Of a stretch of 64,000 nucleotides of DNA, positions 6,113 to 14,319 are shown one piece after another. Positions within the stretch are counted from its first letter, which is position 1; every line of letters begins with the position of its first letter. The position numbers and the translations under genes were made by a program. A model generated the notes under the pieces. The model saw only the letters and a list, made by a program, of their open reading frames with translations, did not search any database and had not been told where the DNA came from. Where the stretch lies: contig NZ_CP080327.1 of NCBI RefSeq assembly GCF_019443285.1, positions 1,918,001 to 1,982,000 of the forward strand. The letters are read 5' to 3'. This DNA comes from Aquisediminimonas profunda (GTDB taxonomy: Bacteria > Pseudomonadota > Alphaproteobacteria > Sphingomonadales > Sphingomonadaceae).

Positions 6113-7297
6113 ATGGATTTACAAGGTGCGCCAGGCAGCTTTCAGGAAAGCCTCATTGCTCGTGTCAAGAAGATCATCCTGACACCGTCAACAGAATGGG
6201 ATGTTATAGAGAAGGAGCCTGCCGAGATTGGCGGGCTGTACAGGAATTATATCCTGATTCTCGCTGCGATCGGCCCGGTCGCCGCAATGATCAAGAGTGT
6301 CGTCTTCGGCTATTCCTTCCTTGGGATTACATACCGCCCGGGGATCGGACAGGCCGTTGGCACAGCGATCACGACATATGTCATCACCCTGGTTGGCGTA
6401 TACATCCTCGCGCTGGTGATTGACGCACTAGCGCCAAGCTTCGGTGCTGAGAAAAATCGAATCCAAGCCTTCAAGCTGGCAACCTATAGCGGAACCGCAG
6501 CCTGGGTGACCGGTATTTTTGGTCTTCTGCCGGGACTAAGCGTGCTTACCCTGCTCGGTATCTACAGCATCTATCTGCTCTATGTCGGATTGCCAAAGCT
6601 GATGAAGGCACCTGCCGACAAGGCCGTAGGATATACTGCCGTTACAATTGTCGCCGCGATTGTTGTCGCTTTTGTCTCCAGCATTGTCCTTGCGCCAATA
6701 GTCGGATTGTTCGGCGGCGGCCCTGCGCTGACGGGGCCGAACAGTTCGGTTTCAGGTACCTTGTCGGTGCCGGGGGTCGGCAAGGTTGATATGGACAAGC
6801 TCGATGCGCTCGGCAAACAAGCCGAAGCGGCGTCGCAGCAATTGGAAAGCGGCAAGACCAACGCAGTCGCGCCTGCAGTTCTCGAAAGCTTGCTGCCAAC
6901 GTCCCTAAGCGGCTTGTCGCGCTCGAAAATATCGAGCAGTTCCGCGGGCTTGGCCGGCGTTGGCGGTTCGAGTGCCGAGGCCCGTTATGAAGGCGGAGAC
7001 AGCAATATCACGCTTTCCATCACTGATATGGCTGCCGTCGGCGCAATCGCAGGCATAGGTGGCGCATTGAATGTTCAATCGAACGAACAGACTGCAACGG
7101 GTTACAAGAAGACCGGATCCGTCGATGGGCGTATGACGTCCGAAAACTGGGACTCGTCTGGCAAGAGCGGAAGTTACAGTACGGTCTTTGCGAACCGCTT
7201 CATGGTGGAAGCGCGGGGCACAGGCACCAGTATGGATGTCCTCAAGGCTGCGGTTGCGGAAATTGGCTCGGGCTCGCTGGAATCGCTGGCGAAATAG
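6113..7297 (+). CDS. Yip1-family membrane protein with soluble C-terminal part
   Basis: A 394-residue protein. Residues 10-200 are a Yip1 domain: the entry sequence LIARVKKIILTPSTEWDVIEKEP and five hydrophobic segments (about 47-65, 78-110, 130-150, 155-172 and 180-205). After that comes a Gly/Ser/Ala-rich soluble part of about 180 residues (PGVGKVDMDKLDALGKQAEAASQQLE, later EARYEGGDSNITLSITDMAAVGAIAG), presumably periplasmic or cytoplasmic. Such proteins occur widely in proteobacteria without known role. Its 3' end overlaps the converging GlxA-type gene by 56 bp. Confidence 0.8.
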   Translation: MDLQGAPGSFQESLIARVKKIILTPSTEWDVIEKEPAEIGGLYRNYILILAAIGPVAAMIKSVVFGYSFLGITYRPGIGQAVGTAITTYVITLVGVYILALVIDALAPSFGAEKNRIQAFKLATYSGTAAWVTGIFGLLPGLSVLTLLGIYSIYLLYVGLPKLMKAPADKAVGYTAVTIVAAIVVAFVSSIVLAPIVGLFGGGPALTGPNSSVSGTLSVPGVGKVDMDKLDALGKQAEAASQQLESGKTNAVAPAVLESLLPTSLSGLSRSKISSSSAGLAGVGGSSAEARYEGGDSNITLSITDMAAVGAIAGIGGALNVQSNEQTATGYKKTGSVDGRMTSENWDSSGKSGSYSTVFANRFMVEARGTGTSMDVLKAAVAEIGSGSLESLAK

Positions 7298-8258
7298 TCG
7301 AACCTGCGTGCACGATCCTGTAGTCATTGGCGCTCATCCCGACAGCGCGCTGGAACGCTGCTGATAGTCGGGCGACATCAGCATATCCGGTGTGCTCCGC
7401 GACCTGCTTGAGCGGCAGGCCTTCCAGAATGAGCGAACGGGCGCGGTCGATTCTCTGAAGGGCGACAAAAGCTGCCGGAGATTTGCCCGTTACGGCCACG
7501 AAATTCCGATGAAAGCTGCGCAAGCTCTCGCCGGCGCGCGCCGCCAGCGTCTCGACATCAAGCCGGGAGTGAAGGTTGTGCGGGATCCACGCGACCAGAT
7601 CTGCATACCGGCCGCTTCGTCCGGCTTGCGCGCCAAGCATGGCACTGAATTGCGACTGCCAGCCTGGTCGTCTAACGCTCAATACGAGGCGTTGCGCGAT
7701 TACTCGCGCTGCTTCCGGTCCGTGATCTGCCTCGATGATGGCCAGCATCATGTCGATGCCTGTCGTTATTCCCGCCGAAGTCCAAAGCGGGCCATCCGCA
7801 ACAAAGATCGCTTCTGCGTCGAGGTTGAGTTCCGGCCAACGCTGTCGAACGGTCTCGGTCGCTTCCCAATGCGTGGCAAAACGGCGGCTCCCGATCAGGC
7901 CCCATGAGGCAAGGACTGTGCTTCCCGAACAGATGGATCCGAAGCGCCGTGCAGCCTTGCTGGCCTTGACGACCCATTCGCGAATCGAGGCGTTCCTGGA
8001 CAGAGCGCGCAGACCGTCGGTGTCGCCACCGACGATGAAGACACTGTCGATTGTAGACGCGGACAGGCTATCGACATCCTCCGCGACTGTTTCGACGCCA
8101 CAACTGGATCTGACGCGGCCGGGAACGTCCGCCAACACATAGATGTCATACTCGTTTCGGCCAAGCAGATCATTTGCGGCGCCCAAGACGGAGCAGGGTC
8201 CCGTCAGGTCGAGCAACTGGAAGTGGTCGAAGATGATAAAGCAAGTCTTGCCGGACAT
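7242..8258 (-). CDS. GlxA-family transcriptional regulator (DJ-1/PfpI domain plus AraC HTH)
   Basis: A 338-residue protein. Residues 1-190 form a DJ-1/PfpI amidase-like domain (FDHFQLLDLTGPCSVLGAAN at the start; nucleophile-elbow-like FGSICSGSTVLASWGLIG, Cys about 116). Residues 220-320 are an AraC/XylS double HTH (LAARAGESLRSFHRNF, then KQVAEHTGYADVARLSAAFQRAVG). Members include GbdR, ArgR and CdhR, which sense amino acids or quaternary amines. The ligand here is unknown. It is divergent from a stand-alone DJ-1 enzyme (8337) with a 78-bp shared promoter region, so it likely regulates that gene. The end overlaps the Yip1 gene on the other strand. Confidence 0.88.
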   Translation of the reverse strand: MSGKTCFIIFDHFQLLDLTGPCSVLGAANDLLGRNEYDIYVLADVPGRVRSSCGVETVAEDVDSLSASTIDSVFIVGGDTDGLRALSRNASIREWVVKASKAARRFGSICSGSTVLASWGLIGSRRFATHWEATETVRQRWPELNLDAEAIFVADGPLWTSAGITTGIDMMLAIIEADHGPEAARVIAQRLVLSVRRPGWQSQFSAMLGAQAGRSGRYADLVAWIPHNLHSRLDVETLAARAGESLRSFHRNFVAVTGKSPAAFVALQRIDRARSLILEGLPLKQVAEHTGYADVARLSAAFQRAVGMSANDYRIVHAGSTISPAIPASPSQFPQPQP

Positions 8259-8336
8259 GGCAGAAATATAGACTAACTTGTCATTTATGCCAATCGCATT
8301 CTCGGTTATCAGCTTGCGAAAGCAAAGGAGTCCATC

Positions 8337-9026
8337 ATGTCCCCCATTTCAATCGCATTTCTGCTGTTTCCGGGCGTTACCCAGCTGGACCTGACTGGTC
8401 CGGCTCAGGTCCTTTCGCGTTTGGGCGAAGCAAAGGTCGACTTGGTGTGGAAGTCGCGCGATCCGGTGATGACCGACGCCGGCTTTGCGATCATGCCGAC
8501 GACCACGTTCGATGAAATCAAGGAAGCGGATATTCTGTGTATACCCGGCGGCGTAGGCGTTACCAGTGTGATGATGGATGAGGACGCCATGGCTTGGGTG
8601 CGAGGGGTCGGGAGCACGGCGCGATGGGTAACGAGCGTTTGCACGGGATCGCTTATTCTTGGAGCGGCTGGCCTCCTGAAAGGATACAAGGCAACATCGC
8701 ACTGGGCTTGGCACGATAACCTCTCACTGTTTGGAGCCGAGCCCGTAAAGGCGCGAACAGTCTTTGATCGCAACCGTGTGACGGGAGGCGGAGTTACCGC
8801 AGGAATCGATTTCGCCTTCGCCTTGATGGCAAAGATCCGGGGTGAGGAACATGCAAAGATGATCCAGCTTGCACTCGAATACGATCCTGCCCCGCCGCTG
8901 GACTCAGGTTCTCCCGAAAAGGCAGGCGAGGCGATTGTTGCGGCGTATGCGGAGCGTATGGCTGCGCTCGCGCCGAATCGTGGCGCAGAAATGCAGGATG
9001 CGGCTGCACAACTCGGGTTTTCATGA
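8337..9026 (+). CDS. DJ-1/PfpI-family enzyme, isonitrile hydratase-like
   Basis: A 229-residue single-domain DJ-1/PfpI protein. Asp18 (QLDLTGP), Cys102 (TSVCTGS) and Thr103 align with Asp17, Cys101 and Thr102 that are essential in Pseudomonas putida isonitrile hydratase InhA, which has nearly the same length; InhA converts isonitriles to N-substituted formamides. The His following the second glycine-rich strand (ATSHWAWHD) is also of that type. The substrate remains inference because many DJ-1 proteins share these residues. The gene is divergent from a GlxA-type regulator and is followed after 12 bp by a cytochrome P450 gene. Confidence 0.8.
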   Translation: MSPISIAFLLFPGVTQLDLTGPAQVLSRLGEAKVDLVWKSRDPVMTDAGFAIMPTTTFDEIKEADILCIPGGVGVTSVMMDEDAMAWVRGVGSTARWVTSVCTGSLILGAAGLLKGYKATSHWAWHDNLSLFGAEPVKARTVFDRNRVTGGGVTAGIDFAFALMAKIRGEEHAKMIQLALEYDPAPPLDSGSPEKAGEAIVAAYAERMAALAPNRGAEMQDAAAQLGFS

Positions 9027-9038
9027 TAGTCGCAGTGC

Positions 9039-10394
9039 ATGCCGACGCATGCACCATTCATCCCGGTTCAACCGCCCCGAACTGCGGACTGGGTGCCGGG
9101 TTGGCGCGGGTTGTTTGGAGAGCGGCTCCGCAACACTATTTATGGCTGGCCTGAACCTGCCTTTGACGAGTTTTATCGAAAGCGCCGTATTCTTGGCTTT
9201 ACCGTCCACATCGTCACCGATCCGGACATGGTCGAGCGCGTGCTGCTTGGCAACAAGGAGAATTATCTACGCCCGCGGATCGCGCAGAGGATACTGTCTC
9301 CCCTGATCGGCAATGGGCTTCTTTCTGCCGAAGGAGAGGATTGGAAAAAGCAACGGCGGATCGTTGCACCGACCTTTGCGCCGGGCGCTGTTGCCAAAAT
9401 GTCGGCAACAATTGCTGCGGTCGCTGCAAGACAAACAGGCGACTGGTTGCGCGGGACAATCCGGACAGACATGGCTTGCGCAGCGACTGATGCAACGATG
9501 CACATCATTGCCGACACGCTTTTTTCAAGCGACGCACGCCTGACGACCCGCGCTGCTGGAGAGCATATCGACAACCTCGTCCTGGCCAGCGGACAGGCAC
9601 GCATATCGACGATTCTCGGACTGCAGGATTTGGACATCAGCCCTGTCATGGCGCGCGCGCGGCGTGGCCGTGTCTATTTGCGCAGCACGTTGACAGCGCT
9701 CGTGCGCGAACGCGGGCCGACGGGCGGTGCAGACGATTTCTTCGGTGGGCTCATTCGCTCGCTGTATGAACAGTTTCCGGCAGCACAGGCCGAAGCGCTA
9801 GCGGTTGACAATGCCATCACTTTTTATGTGGCCGGCCATGAGACAACGGCCAACGCGCTCGCCTGGACAATGTACCTGCTCGCGGCTCAGCCGTGGCTGC
9901 AGGAAGAAGCACGGGCCGAGGCGGTAATGGCTCTTGACGGGGATATTGAAACACTTGCGGATCGCCTGCCGTTGCTGCGGCAGATTTTGGACGAAGCGTT
10001 GCGACTCTATCCACCGGCGCCGCGTTTCGATCGCGAAGCGCAAACTGCGGACCAGCTTGGAAATGCTGAAATTGCAGCGGGTGACCTGATTTCTCTGTGG
10101 CCTTGGGTGATGCACAGGCATCGCAAGCTGTGGGACAATCCCGACGCGTTTGACCATACGCGCTTCGCGACTGACGCCAAGGCCAGGCTTCACCGTTTCC
10201 AGTACTTGCCGTTCGGTGGCGGACAGCGCGTATGCGTCGGCGCGCGATTTGCCATTGTCGAGGCTCTGATCATTCTTGCGCATTGGCTTGCTGCGCGTCG
10301 CTTTTCGCTGCCGGCCGACTTTGTGCCCTACCCGATGGGGACGGTTACGCTCAGGCCCAAGGGCGGCATGTGGCTTCAGATGGAACCGATCTAG
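9039..10394 (+). CDS. Cytochrome P450 monooxygenase
   Basis: A 451-residue soluble bacterial P450. The I-helix oxygen-activation motif AGHETT is at 265-270, ExxR is Glu319-Arg322 and the heme loop PFGGGQRVCVG is at 391-401 with the thiolate ligand Cys399. It lacks a membrane anchor, so it needs a separate ferredoxin and reductase; none is encoded next to it (the only ferredoxin in the window is at 53.9 kb). It follows the DJ-1 enzyme by 12 bp, so the two are probably co-transcribed. ATG 9039 is chosen because PTHAPFIPVQPP is a typical P450 N-terminus. Substrate unknown; a hydrophobic compound, lipid or xenobiotic is plausible. Confidence 0.95.
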   Translation: MPTHAPFIPVQPPRTADWVPGWRGLFGERLRNTIYGWPEPAFDEFYRKRRILGFTVHIVTDPDMVERVLLGNKENYLRPRIAQRILSPLIGNGLLSAEGEDWKKQRRIVAPTFAPGAVAKMSATIAAVAARQTGDWLRGTIRTDMACAATDATMHIIADTLFSSDARLTTRAAGEHIDNLVLASGQARISTILGLQDLDISPVMARARRGRVYLRSTLTALVRERGPTGGADDFFGGLIRSLYEQFPAAQAEALAVDNAITFYVAGHETTANALAWTMYLLAAQPWLQEEARAEAVMALDGDIETLADRLPLLRQILDEALRLYPPAPRFDREAQTADQLGNAEIAAGDLISLWPWVMHRHRKLWDNPDAFDHTRFATDAKARLHRFQYLPFGGGQRVCVGARFAIVEALIILAHWLAARRFSLPADFVPYPMGTVTLRPKGGMWLQMEPI

Positions 10395-10469
10395 CCGCGC
10401 ACGTCGAAGCTCTTCATACCAAATAGCAACCATTGCCCTGCTTTCGCTGCTCTGCCAATCTGCGACCTC

Positions 10470-11510
10470 ATGCTGCATTTTCACGATTTCGACATGATGG
10501 TCCGCGGTGGCTCAATTGCGCTGCTCGTCTTGTGGAGCTGGTTGCTCCTGCGCGACCATTGGCGCGCATTGCCGGCCAGGTTGGCAGTTGCCATGAATTT
10601 CTCGATTGCCTGCCACGTCATCGCGACCGTTCCAGGGCAAGCACCTTTCGGCTTCATCATCAACTGGGTTGTCGAGCTCGGTTCGGTAACTGTGCCTGCC
10701 CTCTTTTGGCTGTTCGCACGGACATGGTTCAATGATGAGCGGAAGATCAGCGCGGCTAGCTGGGCCCTTTTGCCTGTCTGCATGATTTTGCTCATCCTGG
10801 TAGAGGCGAACCTTGGAACCAGAACTTTGACTTTTTATGCAAGTGCCGCGGTCTTGCGCCTCTTCATGTTTGGCTTTGCGATTGCCGGCCTCTGGATTGC
10901 TTGGAAGGGCAGAGAAGACGATCTGGTTGAAGAGCGCCGCCGACTGCGGATCCAGATGATTGGCGCTGTCGGCGCGTATGTCGTTTTGACCAATGCTGTT
11001 GAAGTTGCCGTGTTCAATGGGTTTGCCCCGGAATTTCTGCGTTCGCTCCTGCAGTTTGGCATCGTTGTTCTGACCTTCGCTTTTTGCGCCGCCATGTTCA
11101 CGATCCGCCGCACAGACCTCCTCGGCCCTGCGCTCCGGAGCGATGAAAGTGCGGCCGCGCCCGTTCGCGATGATCCGCTGGCGGGGCGCCTGATCGCCTA
11201 TATGGAGAATGAGCGACCCTATCGTGACGAGACTATCACAATCGCAAAACTTGCAGCGCAGCTTGGCGAACCGGAATATCGCTTGCGTCGCTTGATCAAT
11301 GGCCAATTGGGGCATCGCAATTTTGCAGCATTCCTCAACGGGTATCGGCTTGAAGAGGTCAAGGCGGCACTCGTCGATCCGGAGCAGCGGCAGGTGCCCA
11401 TACTTACGATTGCGCTGGATGCGGGTTTTGGCTCGTTAGGGCCATTCAATCGGGCCTTCCGCGAAGTCGAGGGCATGACGCCGACAGAGTATAGAAACCG
11501 TGACGCCTGA
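10470..11510 (+). CDS. AraC-family regulator with membrane-embedded N-terminus
   Basis: A 346-residue protein. The first 210 residues are hydrophobic with about six or seven transmembrane helices (starting RGGSIALLVLWSWLLL and including LGSVTVPALFWLFARTWF and FGIVVLTFAFCAAMF). The last 105 residues are an AraC/XylS HTH domain (ITIAKLAAQLGEPEYRLRRL, then PILTIALDAGFGSLGPFNRAF, ending MTPTEYR). This architecture indicates a DNA-binding protein held at the cytoplasmic membrane that reads a membrane or periplasmic signal. It lies 75 bp downstream of the P450 gene and upstream of a sterol-desaturase-family gene, likely targets. Confidence 0.85.
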   Translation: MLHFHDFDMMVRGGSIALLVLWSWLLLRDHWRALPARLAVAMNFSIACHVIATVPGQAPFGFIINWVVELGSVTVPALFWLFARTWFNDERKISAASWALLPVCMILLILVEANLGTRTLTFYASAAVLRLFMFGFAIAGLWIAWKGREDDLVEERRRLRIQMIGAVGAYVVLTNAVEVAVFNGFAPEFLRSLLQFGIVVLTFAFCAAMFTIRRTDLLGPALRSDESAAAPVRDDPLAGRLIAYMENERPYRDETITIAKLAAQLGEPEYRLRRLINGQLGHRNFAAFLNGYRLEEVKAALVDPEQRQVPILTIALDAGFGSLGPFNRAFREVEGMTPTEYRNRDA

Positions 11511-11605
11511 TTGATTCCAGAATCAGCTAGCCGAATTCGAAACTGGCAGAGCATTGCTCTCCCGCTTCAACCATTGATCTTCCATCGCATTATCGGAGTT
11601 GGTCA

Positions 11606-12415
11606 ATGGAACACGCAACGACATTTTTGGGTATCGCACAGGAAAAGGCGCTGCACCTTTTTGCCTTCGACTTTGGTCGCTATGCAATTGCAGCGTCTCT
11701 CATAGCAGGACTTGTCTGGATGCTGAAGCGGACGCCATGGCGCGCGCGCCAGATCCAGAAGCGCACCGCAAAAGCATCGGATTTCCGTCGGGAGTTTTTC
11801 GCTTCGGCGCGCACAGTGCTTGTTTATGTTGTCGTCAGCATAGTTGTAATCTGGGCGATCCGGCACGGCTATATGCACGAAATGCAAGGCAGTTATGGAC
11901 TGGCTGGCAATATCGGGATGATCGCTGCGATCATTGTCGCCCATGATGCCTATTTCTACTGGAGCCATCGTGCCATGCATCATCCGCGGCTGTTCAAACA
12001 ATTTCATCGCTTTCATCATCGCACGGTTACCCCGACGGCGTGGGCTGCCTATAGCTTTGCACTTCCCGAAGCCTTTGTGATGGCGCTCTTCATGCCAGTC
12101 TGGCTGTATCTTGTGCCGACACCGGGAATCGTGGTTTTCATTTTCCTGATCGTCATGATCCTGCGCAATTGCATGGGGCACGCGGGGCTTGAACTTCATG
12201 CACGCGGATGGGCGAGCCACCCGGTTCTCAAGTGGATCAGCACCACGACGCATCACGACCTGCATCATGCCGGCAGCTTCAATCACAATTTCGGTTTCTA
12301 TTTTACTTTCTGGGACAAGATGATGGGCACTGAACATCCAGACTATGTTGCCGTATTCGACCGTGTCACTGGAACGAAACCGGCACCCAAGACGCTTGTT
12401 GCGGAAATCGCCTGA
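11606..12415 (+). CDS. Sterol desaturase / fatty acid hydroxylase-family protein
   Basis: A 269-residue integral membrane diiron enzyme. The histidine clusters of the FA_hydroxylase family are visible: HDAYFYWSHRAMHH at 113-126, HRFHH at 134-138, and HHDLHH near 216-221 with H227. Hydrophobic segments at about 25-40, 68-88, 100-118 and 155-190 flank them. Relatives hydroxylate or desaturate sterols, fatty acids, carotenoids or alkylglycerol ethers at the membrane; in sphingomonads some act on carotenoids or sphingolipids. The substrate cannot be chosen. Expression could be tied to the neighbouring membrane AraC regulator. Confidence 0.88.
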   Translation: MEHATTFLGIAQEKALHLFAFDFGRYAIAASLIAGLVWMLKRTPWRARQIQKRTAKASDFRREFFASARTVLVYVVVSIVVIWAIRHGYMHEMQGSYGLAGNIGMIAAIIVAHDAYFYWSHRAMHHPRLFKQFHRFHHRTVTPTAWAAYSFALPEAFVMALFMPVWLYLVPTPGIVVFIFLIVMILRNCMGHAGLELHARGWASHPVLKWISTTTHHDLHHAGSFNHNFGFYFTFWDKMMGTEHPDYVAVFDRVTGTKPAPKTLVAEIA

Positions 12416-12420
12416 GCAAA

Positions 12421-12501
12421 TTGCCAAATGGCCCATCTCCCGTTGGCAAACCTGGACGGAACTGGATGGAATGAACTTCATCCGGTTCCGGCCATTTTCG
12501 T
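12421..12501 (+). terminator. Two tandem hairpins after the hydroxylase gene, probable terminator
   Basis: Directly after the stop at 12415, TTGCCAA (12421-12427) and TTGGCAA (12443-12449) form a first stem. GGAACTGGATG (12458-12468) and CATCCGGTTCC (12479-12489) form an 11-bp stem with one G-T pair, followed by GGCCATTTTCGTTTG. The second hairpin with its T-rich tail looks like an intrinsic terminator between the hydroxylase gene and the DUF885 gene. Confidence 0.55.
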
Positions 12502-12554
12502 TTGCGAGGACGCTTCTGCTGTGCCAGCCTCGATTGGCATCCGGGAGGTGAATT

Positions 12555-14315
12555 ATGATCAGCAGGACATTGTGCGCGCTGCCTTTGGCAATCGCCCTTT
12601 TTGTTTCGGCAGCGCATGCAGCGCCAGCAGACGATTTGCAGACCATCATCGCCGACCACTGGAAATGGTGGCTTTCGATCAACCCCGTTCAGGCGACCGC
12701 ACTCGGCGTGCATGATTTTGACGACAAACTGGGTGATCTCAGCCTGGCTGAACAGGACCGCGAGGCAAAGGCAGCGCAGGCATTTCTGGACCGGCTGTCA
12801 GCTATTCCCGATCAGGCTCTGTCGGTCGCGGATCGAACGAACAAGGGTGTGCTCGTTCGTATGCTGTCGGATCAGGTAGAGGGAAATCGCTATGGCGAAA
12901 GGATGATCCTTTTTACGACCTATTATGGCTGGCACCAGGGTTTTGCGGGAATAGCCGATAATCTGCCGTTTCGTACACGTGCAGACTATGAGAGCTATCT
13001 GAAGCGACTTGCACTTTATCCCAAGCTCAATGGCGATGCGATCGCCATATCGCGACAGGCGGTCGCCAAGGGCTATGTTCAGCCTTGCGACGCGCTGGCC
13101 GGCTTTGAAGACACGATTACGGGTGCCGTTCAAGGCGAACCCGAGGACACCCGCTTTTTTGGCCCATTCAAGCGTCAGCGGCCTGTTGACATGAGTGACG
13201 CTGAATGGACAGCGATGCAAGCGCGAGCGGTTGCGGTCATCCGGGACGTTGTCGCTCCTGAATATGCGAAGTTCGCGCAATTCTACCTCAAAGATTATAA
13301 GCCGAAATGCCGCAAGACAGTCGGCGCGTCAGCGATGCCGCAAGGCGCGGCCTGGTATGCGTTTCAGGCGCGCTCGCATACGACGACGAACCTTTCGCCC
13401 GAACAGATTCACCAAATAGGCCTCTCAGAGGTTGCGCGGATCAAGGCGGAAATGGTGAAGGTTGCTACGGATGCCGGCTATCCAAGTCGAGAGGCCTTCA
13501 TCGCCAAATTGCGCACCGATCCGGCATACTATGCCAAGACCCCGGAAGAATTGCTTGCCGCTGCGTCACGAGTGGCCAAGCAGATCGATGGGAAAATGCC
13601 TCAATTCTTCGGAAAACTTCCGCGTTTGCCTTATGGCGTGCGGGAGATTCCAAAAGAAACGGCCGAAACCACAACGACCGCATACTATAATGGAGGCTCG
13701 CCCGAGAGCGGGATCGCGGGCAATTTCTATGTGAACACGTCAAAGCTGTCTCAACGACCGCTTTGGGAATTGCCCGCGCTGACGGCGCATGAAGCTGTCC
13801 CGGGGCATCATAACCAGATCGCATTGCAACAGGAGCTCCCGCTGCTCGAGTTCCGCAAGAATGCTGCTGGATTTACGGCCTTTGTAGAAGGGTGGGGACT
13901 CTATTCGGAACATCTCGGGATTGAGATGGGTCTTTACGACACGCCTGAGAAAAATATGGGTCGGCTGTCATACGAGATGTGGCGGGCCTGCCGACTCGTG
14001 GTTGATACGGGCATGCATGCCAAAGGTTGGACCAAGGCGCAGGCGATTGCCTTCATGCGGGACAATAGCGCCCTGTCTGATGCCAACATCGAGGCGGAAG
14101 TGAACCGCTATATCAGCTGGCCCGGCCAAGCCCTGGGGTACAAGCTGGGCGAACTCAAAATCCGCGAACTTCGGGCGCGCGCCGAAGCTGCCCTTGGTCC
14201 CAAATTCGATCTCCGCAGGTTCCACGATGCGGTGCTGGGGCAGGGTCCTGTTCCGCTTGACGTGCTTGAACGCCAGATCACAGACTGGATCGATGCGGAG
14301 ACCGCGAGGCCCTGA
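12555..14315 (+). CDS. Exported DUF885 protein (putative metallopeptidase-like)
   Basis: A 586-residue protein starting MISRTLCALPLAIALFVSAAHA, a Sec signal peptide, so the mature form is periplasmic or secreted. The DUF885 domain fills the rest. The signature HEAVPGHHNQ at about 411-420 resembles an HExxH-type zinc site (HEAVPGHH, His-Glu with a further His), followed by an Glu-rich helix FVEGWGLYSEHLG. Family members are often listed as dipeptidyl or oligopeptidases related to M32/M2, but proof is scarce. ATG 12555 has GGGAGG upstream. The gene converges with cfa, with only four bases between the stop codons. Confidence 0.85.
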   Translation: MISRTLCALPLAIALFVSAAHAAPADDLQTIIADHWKWWLSINPVQATALGVHDFDDKLGDLSLAEQDREAKAAQAFLDRLSAIPDQALSVADRTNKGVLVRMLSDQVEGNRYGERMILFTTYYGWHQGFAGIADNLPFRTRADYESYLKRLALYPKLNGDAIAISRQAVAKGYVQPCDALAGFEDTITGAVQGEPEDTRFFGPFKRQRPVDMSDAEWTAMQARAVAVIRDVVAPEYAKFAQFYLKDYKPKCRKTVGASAMPQGAAWYAFQARSHTTTNLSPEQIHQIGLSEVARIKAEMVKVATDAGYPSREAFIAKLRTDPAYYAKTPEELLAAASRVAKQIDGKMPQFFGKLPRLPYGVREIPKETAETTTTAYYNGGSPESGIAGNFYVNTSKLSQRPLWELPALTAHEAVPGHHNQIALQQELPLLEFRKNAAGFTAFVEGWGLYSEHLGIEMGLYDTPEKNMGRLSYEMWRACRLVVDTGMHAKGWTKAQAIAFMRDNSALSDANIEAEVNRYISWPGQALGYKLGELKIRELRARAEAALGPKFDLRRFHDAVLGQGPVPLDVLERQITDWIDAETARP

Positions 14316-14319
14316 CTGA

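Noticed and set aside
9798-11315. Long antisense frames opposite the P450 and AraC genes
   Set aside because: The plus-strand genes have complete catalytic and HTH motifs; the antisense products have none.
11603-12682. A 359-codon frame opposite the sterol-desaturase gene
   Set aside because: The plus-strand gene has clear histidine motifs; the antisense product is His/Arg-rich without any family pattern.
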